DNA of 64,000 nt, taken from Onthophagus taurus. Taxonomy: Eukaryota > Arthropoda > Insecta > Coleoptera > Scarabaeidae. The stretch's first letter is position 1. Every line of letters begins with the position of its first letter. Both the position numbers and the translations under genes were made by a program. Positions 12,053 through 23,500 of this stretch are shown piece after piece. A model generated the notes under the pieces. That model searched no databases and was not told the origin of the DNA. It saw only the letters and a list, made by a program, of their open reading frames with translations. The stretch is taken from NCBI RefSeq assembly GCF_036711975.1, contig NC_091967.1, positions 13,826,001 through 13,890,000 of the forward strand, read 5' to 3'.

Positions 12053-14682
12053 TTAATCTTTTGGAAAAGATAAAGCATTCTTAGATGGATTAATAAAATC
12101 GTGAATCATTTTATGTATAACCTCATTAAGCAATCTTGTACCATCCCTCAAACCCATATCTTCCTTTTGCGTAATAAATTCAGCGCAATATCTTAATTTA
12201 GTATCCCCCGAATTTGCTCTAAGTGTAGCTTCAATTCCATTAATAAACTCAAAAGTAATCATTTGCATATTCGGTTGAACGGGAAAAACAGTCAACCTCC
12301 TATATGGATCACTGTTATCAAAACCAAGTGTTATATCACGAATATGAGTTATTTCAAATTTTCCTTCCCCAACCGATCTTGGATAAATTTTTATAAACTT
12401 TGACGACGGTGGATTACAACTACACCCTTTTCTTTTCTTTACTGTAGCATCTTCGTACGGTTCCGGAGCGCAATTACATGAATTTTTTGGCTTTTCCGGT
12501 ACGTTATCTTTGTACTCACGAAGATCGTTAAAAATGGATTCGATTACATCGTAATTTGCGGCGTTGAAATACGAACCATAATAAATATGAAACCCGTATT
12601 GGCTATAGATTTGATCTAACTTATCATCTAGTGTAAGATCCTTCGAAGTTAAATAGTTAACCATCGTCATTATTTGAATACTCGCTATAATTCCATCTTT
12701 ATCGAGAATTTCATCGGTAAACATATAACCGTAAGCCTCTTCGAAACCAAATATTACTTCTTTACCCTTTTCTCTTAATTTATATGCTTTATTGGCTGAA
12801 AATAAACAGTTAATTAGTTAAAAAATTATTTAAACTACATCTGTGTCAAATGATCTGTTAAGTTCTCAAAGGAGTTTCGAAAGCACATGGAGAATTTGCA
12901 TCGTGAACAAGAAACATTATCAATTTGGAAAAAACAAAAAGACATTATTAAAGACAGATATTTTGCAATGGATGTTCTGCTTAGCCTATTTCCTTTACAG
13001 TTGCATATAGAGAAAGTGGCCAGAACTACCATTTATAGGTTTAAGCAATATGCCCAAAACTGCTCCGACATGTCCTAACAATGGACTGCGGAAGACACTA
13101 TAAGTACTGATATTGTGCTATCGTTCAGCTCTGGGAACGGAGCTATAAGTTCAGCTCCGAAGATTCCAAGATGTGCCAAACGTGAAGCGATGTAATGTTA
13201 GAAACAGAAACTTTCTCAACTGTCTCCAGAATCATAACCATTTTTGGTCGATTTCACTCAATTTTCAACGATGGTGTTAAAGAAAATTAAGTTGAATAAT
13301 CTTACCGATCCATCTAAATCCTGGAAGTGTTTCAACAAAATTAAATTTTTCTTCTCGTGCCATAGTTCTTAAAATTTTTGAACTAACCGTAGTCGCAATC
13401 ATATAAACATTTTTTAAATCTAACGTTTCTTCGTTCCTCTTTTTATACTGATCTAAAGTCCACCAACCAAACAAAGCACCTAATTCATTTCCATCAAAAG
13501 TTTTCCATGTTATATTGCTAAAATGAAATTATAATAGTGAATATAGTACTATTAATTAAATTCATACTCTTTTCCCAATTGAGAAAATGTTATCCTACAT
13601 CCATCAGGATCAGCCGCTATAACATACTTAATCTTATTTGTTTGAGCCAGATTTTTAGCTTTCTTTATTGATTTAGGATCTTCGGGGTTTGGATTTTTAG
13701 TCGTTGGAAATGTTGGATCGGGGTTAATTTGGCTGGGAACCGGTTCTATCATCAAACAGTGATTATCGACGACTTTTTTGAACACTTCATAAGTTACTCC
13801 ATGAAGAGCGGTAAAAACAAATTTATTTGTAGATTTTGAAGCAATCGCTTTATACTCATTTATTATGCTGTCGCTCACTAATTCTACATAACACTCAAGT
13901 ACTTCATCGTAAGGATCTGTTAACATACAAGGTTTTGCGTACTCTAAACCATCAGTATCCCAACTCTGCGCTCTGGGTTCTAAGCGTGTTAAAATAGTGG
14001 CATCTATCTCCTCATCTGTTGGTGGAATTATTTGACAACCATTTGATGTAAATATCTATGTTACAAAAAAAAAGAATTTGGATTTACACTAAAAAGTAGT
14101 ATTTTTAATTATTACCTTAATTCCATTGTAAGTTTTTGGACAAGCTCCTCCTGAAATCATGATACCAGCTACACATTCAAATAGTGTAACCGCATAAGGA
14201 ACAAAAGAAGTTATAACTTCTTTACTAAACATTCTGACTGGATAAGTTTGGCCAATAAAAATATTAGCGAGAAGTTCTGAGTATCTTTTACTGTTATAAC
14301 GTCCATCGTAACCAATAACAACACCGAACAGTTTTAAATCGTCCTTATTAAGATCTTCTAAATACTTAACTAATCCTTGGCCGATTTGAATTACCATCAA
14401 ATCATTTATACCATTAAATCCCGGTACCATATCACCTTTAATCGTTCCCCCGACGATTTCTAACCGCTCCATAAACATATTCTTAAGAGTATTTAAATCT
14501 TTTTTGTGTATTAACGTTTTTACCAAGTCGGAATTGCAGTGATTTTTTTCCCATTTTAGGTAGTCTTTGATGATCGGATCGAGATTTTTGTCACCTGTTT
14601 TGAATTCGTCATCAAAACTATCAAATGGATCATTCGCTACGCATTTTATAACACCTTTCTGTTGGTTTTTTAAAGAACCCAT
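12053..14682 (-). CDS. Phosphoglucomutase-2-like protein, copy A (predicted pseudoenzyme)
   Basis: Ordinary PGM2 interconverts hexose or pentose 1- and 5/6-phosphates. Four exons, in transcript order: 14682-14116, 14055-13568, 13517-13306 and 12795-12053. They total 2010 nt, 669 residues (human PGM2 has 612), with exon junctions in phases 0, 2 and 1. All four domains align: GYDGRYNSKR, FVFTALHGV, DPDGCR (338-343), NELGALFGWW, FGFEEAYGY (438-446), LDKDG, and GKFEITHIRD. The catalytic loop ITASHNPK is ISGGACPK (176-183), so the phosphoserine is Gly179. The third Asp of the metal loop DPDADR is Cys342. The FGTAGLR motif reads VGGTIKG, and the phosphate loop TSGTEPK reads NSGDTK. The sugar-binding FEEA loop is kept. 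Domain 4 has an extra segment with cysteines 529, 531, 547 and 549. Normal mutase activity is unlikely. Confidence 0.93.
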
Positions 14683-14743
14683 TAAGGGAAATTACTTATA
14701 ATTTAGGTGGAATTTTCTAATTTTTTTTTCTTTTTATATATAA

Positions 14744-14756
14744 TGTCTTAATGACA
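14744..14756 (-). promoter_or_regulatory. Shared 13-bp palindrome upstream of copy A
   Basis: On the minus strand this reads TGTCATTAAGACA, 62 bp upstream of the copy A start codon. A TATA-like ATATATAAAAAG follows toward the gene. Copies B and C have the same motif at nearly the same distance, so it is probably a promoter element of the family. Confidence 0.55.
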
Positions 14757-15037
14757 TTTCCTAAATATGTACGTCATAGAATAATGCAGAAAACGATAAT
14801 CATAATTAATTAAATCCAGGTGTATTACTCTCATATGACGAGGATGGTAAAAGCATTGATTATACTACTCGAGATTGCTAACCATATGTATAAAGCCGGC
14901 AACTGTATATGTATATAAATGTATATGGGTTGCATCACGCACTGTTTATTCTCAAAAAGAGAATAAATGTAGATAAGTGAGATAGAGTCATAATAAGAAA
15001 AGAGACGATCAATTAGCCCCGACCTCAAAGGACGTCA
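14757..15037. other. Spacer upstream of copy A
   Basis: Sequence between the copy A promoter motif and the first inverted-repeat element. I see no gene here. Confidence 0.3.
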
Positions 15038-15850
15038 CCTATATATATATATACCATATATATACTATCTTCTATATCGCTGACTAAGGCAGCAAAAGAG
15101 TGTAAACACTAGAGTGCAGATATATATATATCTGTCTTTGTCGTACCCCCGTCGACTCAAGAGACATGTGTGAACACGTGATGAGTACGCTTTTATCTTA
15201 TTGGACGGTGAATTAAAAATTAATAGCAACTGATGACCTTGATGTTTATAAATCAACAAATAAATGTTTGACATAAACATAACCTAAAATCTAAATATTT
15301 AGTTATGTATATTATAGGTTTCATGTGTATAATAACATAATTATTAACATATTTTAGGACTAAGCAATTTAAAATGTAATTGTTATTTGTTAAGAAAGTG
15401 AAGCAAATGTGTTAAAAGTAAAATAAAAAAGAAAAAGAGTAGTGGAGATATTTTTGGGTCCTAAAAATTGGTTGAGCAGGTAGAAGGAAAGGTCTCAGTG
15501 TAATAAAAAAGAATTCAAAGTCCTCCTTTTCTTGAAACATTTTTCTTTATAAACATTTAGAGTACATATACTCTAATTTATTTGATGCATCAGTGATAAT
15601 TTATAGTTAAAGTAAACCATCTACAATAATAATTGCATTTTAAAGCTGCATAAAATACGCGCGAAACACTTCAAACTCTTTAAAATTTACGATTCGCGCT
15701 AGCGCTTTCGCGACACGGGGGTACGACAAAGACAAAACATATATCATTCCGTCTTCTTTTGATGGAAACGCTCGCCACTCATTGCTTAGATAGGGAGTCA
15801 GCGATATAGAAGATAGTATATATATGATATATACACTGTATCTAAATGAC
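15038..15850. mobile_element. Inverted-repeat element, family unknown
   Basis: Two arms face each other. The outer block ctatcttctatatcgctgac at about 15065 is mirrored near 15795-15825, and the inner block tttgtcgtacccccgt at about 15138 is mirrored near 15713-15728. Both arms carry (TA)n runs. The middle has no recognisable protein. It looks like a non-autonomous terminal-inverted-repeat element of about 0.8 kb, with arms that have diverged by insertions. Confidence 0.6.
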
Positions 15851-16692
15851 ATCAAAGAAATAGCATCTGAAAAAGTTTTCTTCATCTCTCTCATTATCCG
15901 AGGAATAAAATGCTTTCACTTTGCTCAAGGGTTTAATGTTTAAGGGTCGATAGCTAACAATTAATACATAAAGTTGATTGGTGTTACTTAGATACAATCG
16001 TTACTATTTAAAATTCTCCTTAGAAAGAATCTTAAAAACGCACCAAAATGAAGTAGGACTAATAAACATTTTACTGAAGGAAATAATAACAATCTTTAAA
16101 TGTGGAAATGTCTTTTAGTGTATCTTGTTTAGTGATTTGATGGCGTGAATTGGCGCACGCATCTATTAAAGAAAAAAAAATTAAATAAAATAAAAGTTAT
16201 GTAAAGCAAACGCTAGGGCCTCCGTGCCTAACCGTGAGATCAACTATTGAAACAAATTATGAAAGAAATAAATAAATATAATTTATTTAAATAAATTAAA
16301 GAAAAAATACAATATTTAAGGCATATATTCGAACATAGACGCTACAATACTAATTATTATAAATTATCTTATCGCATATACTCTAATAACGACTAGCGGT
16401 AATGGTGAGGAAAACGAGAATAAATAAAGAAAACTTAGCGTAAATCTAGCTTAAACTATGGGCACAAACGAGAGAAGAATCATGTTTAAAGAATCTGCCA
16501 GTTCCAAGATTCCGGAGGGGACTGAAAGCTATTATCACGGAAAATCCGATATATACCATTGACATGTTTTTCCAATTTAATGTTTGAATTCAATTTGTAT
16601 TATATCACAATGTAATTATTGTTAAATTGACGCACTCTATGCTTTTTTGTAAAATGGAGAAATAAAATATTATTATTAAAATATTAAAAATA
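15851..16692. other. Spacer between inverted-repeat elements
   Basis: AT-rich sequence with no gene or repeat that I can name. Confidence 0.3.
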
Positions 16693-18025
16693 TTATTCCT
16701 TGTGGAAAATATATTGAATACTTCCATATCTTGAGCTAGTGTACCATATGTACATATGAATAGAACATTCGTGCAAAATTATTTAATATTAAAATAGTAT
16801 TATTTAAGTGTTTGCCGAACCTATCCTTTGATATCGACTCCTTCCGCTGACAGAATGAGAGTCATTCGGCTTGCGCATACTACATATCAATCCTATTATT
16901 CCACGTGGAAAATAACATGATGCAGATATACCCACTTCATAGGCATGCTGGAGGGTTTGTAAGCCTCGCTAACGACAATGCCTCCATGAAAGTACTACCT
17001 CTCATTGAGATCAGAGCATTATGGTTATTTTCCACGTGGAATAATAGGATTGATATATAGTATGCGCAAGCCGAATGACACTCATTCTATCAGCAGAGGG
17101 AGTCCATACCAAAGGATAGGTTAGGCAAACACTTAAATAATACTATTTTAACATCAAATTATTTTGCATGATTACTCTATTTACATATACATATGGAAAA
17201 CTAGCAGCTTCAGATATGGAAGTGTTCAATATGCTTTACACATAATTATTCAGCCAGACGCAAGCTTTCGTTTGAGATATAGAACATTGAAATCGTTCAA
17301 ACCGTTCTTTAGTTATAGCGAATTTAATCAAAATTATTTTTTTTCTAACTAGGGGCCAGACTTCCAGTCGGTAGATACGTGGAGTCATTTAAATGGTAGG
17401 TTAGGCCAACACTTAAATAATAGTATTTTAATATCAAATTATTTTGCATGAATATTTTAGTTATACGTATATATGCAATTTTTATTATAATTCCTCGTGG
17501 AAAATATATTGAATACTTCTATATCTTGAGCCAGTGTACCATATGTACATACAAATAGAAAATTCGTGCAAAATAATTGAATATTAAAATAGTATTATTT
17601 AAGTGTTTGCCGAACCTATCCTTTGATATCGATTCCTTCCGCTGACAGAATGAGAATCATTCAGCTTGGGCATACAGCATATCAACCTATTATTCCACGT
17701 GGAAAATAACCATGATGCAAATATACCCACTTCATAGGCATGCTGGAGGGTTTGTAAGCCTCGCTAACGACAATGCCTCCATGAAAGTACTAACTCTCAT
17801 TGAGATCAGAGCATCATGGTTATTTTCCACGTGGAATAATAGGATTGATATGTAGTATGCGCAAGCCGAATGACTCTCATTCTATCAGCTGAGGGAGTCC
17901 ATATCAAAGGATAGGTTAGGCAAACACTTAAATAATACTATTTTAATATCAAATTATTTTGCATGATTATTCTATGTATATGTATATATGGAAAACTAAC
18001 AGCTTCAGATATGGAAATAGCCAAC
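16693..18025. mobile_element. Tandem pair of about 520-bp foldback elements with CCACGTGG near the arm tips
   Basis: Copy 1 (about 16716-17236) and copy 2 (about 17507-18025) are each near-palindromes with arms of about 200 bp. Shared landmarks are gtttgccgaacctatccttt on the left, its complement aaaggataggttaggcaaac on the right, and tattattccacgtggaaaat against attttccacgtggaataata nearer the loop. The loop holds ggagggtttgtaagcctcgc. Both copies start after the same flank (tcctygtggaaaatatattg), so the whole 0.8-kb block was duplicated in tandem. A broken third right arm lies at about 17396-17475. Confidence 0.8.
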
Positions 18026-18200
18026 GTTCCACATTGGAGCACCAGACTCATCCGCGAGTCCATCGAAATAGAGAAGAACGGTACCTTCAACAAGAGAAAT
18101 GACGCCCTGCACTTGTCAGCCACTTGGAAAACGGTCCTACACCGTCCCCGATCCGGAGCAGCCTTCCTGAGGGAGGGGATTTTGGGCAGACCATAGAGTT
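18010..18200 (+). mobile_element. Penelope-like retroelement fragment (C-terminal end)
   Basis: The plus strand reads HWSTRLIRESIEIEKN...FNKRNDALHLSATWK, the conserved stretch that ends the endonuclease part of many Penelope-like elements (HW.TR..RESIEI.....N.R...L.LS..W). It joins directly onto the right arm of the second foldback copy, so the foldback may be part of this element's terminal structure. The reverse transcriptase is absent; this is a fossil. Confidence 0.65.
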
Positions 18201-18364
18201 TGGGGCACCTGCTTGATTTTTCCCGAGGGATTAAAGTTTTCTTGATCTCGGGGCCTATTGGAGATGCCTCTATTATCGATTTGGTGTTTTTTTCCAGGTA
18301 AGTTGTATGGTTTTTTGCTGCAAAAAAAAATTAAAAGTCATATAAACGATGAAAATATTTTATT

Positions 18365-18416
18365 TCGGTGCTATCTTCGAAGATTTCGAACGATTATCGT
18401 TCTTCTTCAGGCAGGA
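18365..18416 (-). ncRNA. Hammerhead-ribozyme-like motif (degenerate candidate)
   Basis: On the minus strand: CTGAAGA (18410-18404, fits the core CUGANGA), one extra A, a perfect 6-bp hairpin GAACGA-TAA-TCGTTC, then GAA, then a short stem ATCT-TCGA-AGAT, then A, then GCA, which pairs with the TGC before CTGA. This is the type I hammerhead order with the short stem III known from Penelope-like retroelements, and Penelope sequence lies 170 bp away. The extra A after the core and the weak stem I argue that it is degenerate or a chance match. Confidence 0.35.
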
Positions 18417-20580
18417 CTAAGGAACATTCAAATATAACAAAAACACAGATAAAAAATATATATAATTACCGTCGGTGTAGGAGCATCGAGAGTGAAGAGA
18501 GTATTGTTTCAGAGTATTTCTTCAAAAAGATTCCGTTTACGAAAAATTCAAATGTAAAAAAACTTGAAGAGTCAATTGAAAAATCCAAAAAATTAAAATG
18601 GCGTTTTTCTATTCATCGTAAATCTCGTTTTTCAAAGTGTTTAAAAATAAATGTTAAAAATTAACGACAAAACAAATTACCAAACCTGTAGAGAAAGAAC
18701 CATATTAACTAAATATAAGAAATCAAAAAAGAAAGAAAATTTTTAAACTTACAATTAACACGTTAAAATTTCCTTTAAAATTAAATAACTTGAGTCAACA
18801 TGATGAGGGATGAAATTGGACTGAAGGCCATAAGGAACGTTCGCCAGATGATAAAGGTGAAAGAGTGAGGGAAAACGAGTGGGAATAAAAACGTCAACAT
18901 AAAATCTTTCCATACTAAATTAATTCTTCGCATCATTAAAAATCTGAAACATAAAATTAAAATAGAAAATCGGATTGTTACCATGGGAGACAAAAATGCA
19001 GGCCTCGTTGAGTTGGATAAAGAGTCATACATAAAAAAGACATTAACTTTTTTCTAAGAAAATAACATTTTAAAAATTAAGAATAATTTTATCTTTGTTT
19101 GTTTATTTATTTATTTATCTTTATCTCTCTAGCTCGACCTCTAGCACTTCCAGGTATGCGTTCTTCTTCCGAAAGGTTTTCTTCTTAGAAGAAACAACAT
19201 ATGCTTGTATAAAGCTAGATCTACACGATACGCGAACTGGTTCGCCACTTCATTGAAGTATCTCTAGCCAAGTACCCCTACCTCAAGTACCTCTATCTCT
19301 ATCTCAAGTACCTCTATCACTACCTCAAGTATCTCTATCTGAAGTACCTCTACCTCAAGTACTATAATAAATGTCAAGCTCGACCTTTTAATATATTTTG
19401 TTTCCGTGCCTTTTAACCCCTTATTACTATATTATTTCAAAATATTAATAAAAGATAAAGCTTGTTTACAATTATGGACCAATAATTTTAGGTTTAATAA
19501 CTAGTTTTAAATAATAATTATAGATATTTAAAGCAAATCAACTAAAATAAACTCCGCCTGCGACGTTAAGCCCGCCTTTACCAACTTTTTCCGTAGAAAC
19601 TGGTGGAAACAACCTGTCAGTTATCTCGGGATTTCCCCAAGTACTTAACTTAAAACCAGATAGAACAACTCTTAAAATTGTTCAAAGTATTGAAAAAATT
19701 TCTCTAAAAATTAATATTATTTTTTAATGAAAATAAACTGGTAGAAACAACCGGTTTTTACGGAAAACGTATAATGTTTTCATACAATAAAATTTTATTT
19801 ATTAATTAAAAAAGAAATATTAAACAATTTTTATTATTAGTACAAGAAAATATAAGAGGGGGAATATAAATCAAAAATAGTGCTGCCATCTCTTAATCAT
19901 ATCCATTATTATTATAAAATCCACCAGCGCCCCCATAGCGGACAAATCCAAAAATAACACTTTACGCGTTACCAATTTTTACGTAGCGGTTAGCAGTCTG
20001 GTATAAAATAGTCAATGGTAAAAGTAACATTTATGATTAATGTACGGTTGCAATCAAAAAATTATAACTTATAACAATCAAACATGCAGAGTTGGATTTA
20101 AAAAATCGTAACAACGATGATTAGGAGAAATAAGAAATTATTTGTGGTTTCCTTTAAATTGCCTTTTTGTTTCATACCGATACCTCAATTAGTTTTTGAG
20201 ATACGTAAAGATTATCCGAATATTTTTATGTTTAAGTTTATGTAAGGTTGCAATCAAAAAATCATAACTCCTAAATTTGAAGATTCGAAGAAATGATCTT
20301 CAATACATTAAATATTAAATAAATTTACTTTAAATTGCATTTCATTTCATGATGATATCTCAATTAGTTTTTGAGATACGATTTTTTTAATATCAGCTCT
20401 TAATGTTTAGAATAATCAAAGAAAAAAATTGAGTTTTTAATTCATTTAACGTCACAAAAGTGATCCAAAACAAAAAGAATTTAGTAATTGTAAATAAAAA
20501 GTCAACAAATTTTTATATTTATTATTCTTACTTTGCTTTCATTATTTTTAGTTTCAAAATAAAATCATCCCTTATTTGCT
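18417..20580. other. Spacer between copy A and copy B, with simple and dispersed repeats
   Basis: No host gene is supported. A frame at 18368-18664 is rich in Lys and Ser and matches nothing I know. At about 19255-19370 there is a degenerate array of ctcaagtacctctatc-like units. At about 20043-20195 and 20234-20395 a diverged repeat occurs twice in the same direction (ggttgcaatcaaaaaat ... ctcaattagtttttgagata). At 19605 and 19735 gaaactggtggaaacaacc is also seen twice. Confidence 0.45.
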
Positions 20581-23500
20581 TTAATACTTTCTTAAAGATA
20601 AACCGTTTTTAGTCGGATTAATAAAATCACAAATAATTCTATGAATAACTTCACTAACCAATCTCCGTCCATTTGATATACTCATACTCCTCTTTTTAAC
20701 AATTAACTCCGCGCAATATCTCAATTTTGCTTCTTTGGGGTTCATTCTAAGTGTGGCATTAATACCATTAATGAATAAAAAAGTTATCATTTGCATATCT
20801 GGTTGAATAGCAAAGGTTGATTTTCTATCAGGTTGACTATTATCGTAACCAACCGATACATCCCGAATGTAATCGATACAAAATTTTCCATGTCCAACCG
20901 ATTGAGGATAAATTATCTGATTCGGATTTTCATAGTGTCCAAACGCACAATTACACGACTTTTCCAGTTTATCCTGCACGTTATCTTGTTGGTGATGACG
21001 AATTTCGTCAAAGATTTTCTCAATCACCTCATAACTTTGAGCGGTAAAATATGAGCCAATGTTGATATGAAATCCATATTGGGTGTAAATTTCATCTAGT
21101 TTATCGCCAATACTTTGCTGCTGTGAATTTAGAAACGAGACTATCGTCATTATTTGTACACTGGCTATTATTCCATCTCTATCTAATAACTCATCGGTGA
21201 ACATATAACCATAATCGTCGTCAAAACAGAAAATTACTTCTTTACCTTCTTGTTTTAAATCATATGCTTCGTTAGCTAAAAAGATTTTTTTTTAATTACA
21301 ATTTAGTATTATTAATTTTATTCGTGTCTGAGGATGACCTAGCGATTGAAATCTGTACCACCGAACACATTGATAACGATCTTAATGATGATGATGAGTT
21401 TAGAATCAATTTTATAAAGAAAGATTAATTATTGTATCATGTTTTTAAATGTATCCTTTTTGAAATTAATATAAATTAAGTAATTTGGTACTGCCATCTA
21501 TAGTCGCGGAGAAAAGTAATGCTTACAATCGGAAATTATACATGTTTACCTTCTCGGCGCTAAAGCCGATAAAACCTCGTATTGGACTAGTCCACTAGAT
21601 GGCTAAATATGAACATAAAAATTTTTAGTTTTTATTAATCAATTATTTTTAAAAACAATATGTGTTAGAGACGACATAAGTGTGTTTAGAAACATTTTTT
21701 TTTAAGTTACCGATCCATCCAAATCCCGGAAGAGTTTCAACGAAATTAAATTTTTCTATTTCTGCCATGGTTCTTAAAATTTTTGAGCTAACACAACTAG
21801 CAATCATATAAACATTTTTTAAATCCACCTTTTTTTCTTTCTTCTTCTTGTACTGATCTAAAACCCACCAACCGAATAAAGCTCCCAATTCGTTAGGATC
21901 AAAAGTTCTCCATGTTATATTACTGAAATTAAAATATAAAAAAAGTTATAAAAGAATCATTATTACTTTCATACTCTATTCTGAGCTTAGAAAAAATCGT
22001 TCTGCATCCATCAGGATCGGCTCCAATAACATATCTAAGCTTACTCTTTTGAGCTAGATTTTTAGCCTTATTCAATACCAGTGGATTTTCAGGATTCGGG
22101 CTTTTAATCAGAGGAAATTTTGGATCTGGTTCGATTTCAGTAGGGACTGGTTCTATTTTCACACAGAGATTGTTAACGACTTGTTTAAAAATATCATAAG
22201 CAACTCCGTGTAGTGCGGTGAAAACAAATTTAATAGGCGATTTTGAAGCTATCACTCTATACTCTTTTATTATAATGTTATTCACCAATTTAATGTAACT
22301 TTCAAGAATTTCTTCATAAGGATCCGAAAACAATGCCAAATCGGCATATTCTAAAATTTCGGTGTCCCAACAATGTTGCTGAGGTTCCAAATTTTCCAAA
22401 ATAAACTTCTGTATTTCTGACTCCATGAGTGGGGTCACTTGACAACCATTTGAAGAAAAAATCTAGGACAAAATATAAACTTTTTTTTTAGAAATTGATG
22501 TTTACGACAGAATTTAAGTGTATCTTTAGATGTTTTTGCAAATAACTTATTTGTTATGTTATTTTATCTGATTTTAGTACTTATCAAATAATTTCGATGT
22601 TTATCAAAAGATGACACTGTAAACGAACAATTGGTTTGCATTTAATACTAAGTTACGTAATAGCTACGACAAAGTTATTCATCTTTCTAAGACTGCACAA
22701 AACCAGCATCAAACGATAATTGCTTTGTTCAATCTGGAGTTAGATTATACATGTATTATTTAACGCAGTAGAAGAAACATTCAAAATTGCAATTTGATCA
22801 TTTGCCAAAGTTGCCATCAATCCACATACTTGCGAAAAAATATACTAGATATTACATTGAGTTAGGTTGAATTGGATTGGATTGGGTTAGGTTAGGTTGG
22901 GTTGAGGGACAAATGCTGGGATGGATACTTGCTGCAGGGTGAAGGCTGAAAGAAGACATGAGGGGGGCTATTTCATAAATCAAAGATATTTATTTTATTT
23001 CATAATGCTATAGAGATGAACCAAAACCATGAACTGCAACGAGGTCAAAGAAGGGCAAGGGAAAAAAGGACGCCTAAAAAGTTAATGAAGGGAAAGACCA
23101 AAAAAGATCTCAACTAGGTTTCAACACTATAGATTGTTCCGAGCGAGTATTAAGACGTCATGGAAGACAGGACAAGAACGAGAAAGAAAGGAAGAAGAAG
23201 GGAAAAAGAAAATAAGAAGCAACCCCGAAGAAATGCCCTGGTGGGTGGTTCCGGGGTATGGAAATGGGGAGTTTTTAGTGGGTAGCTGTGGCTATGATAG
23301 CAGGAAAAGGTAGGAAAAGGCAAGATGTTTGTCAAAACGCCTCCAGAATAAAAAATCTAGAAAACCACCTATGTCCATTCCTTCGAAACCATATACCAAA
23401 ATTGGTATTATAAGGGTCTTATAAATTCAGATTTTTGTACTTTGGGAAATGTTAGTTGTATGAAGCCGTGGAACTTGGACAGGCTGAATTAGCATTTATT

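Noticed and set aside
12887-13078. Plus-strand frame inside copy A intron 3
   Set aside because: It lies within an intron of a well-supported gene, is short and matches nothing I know.
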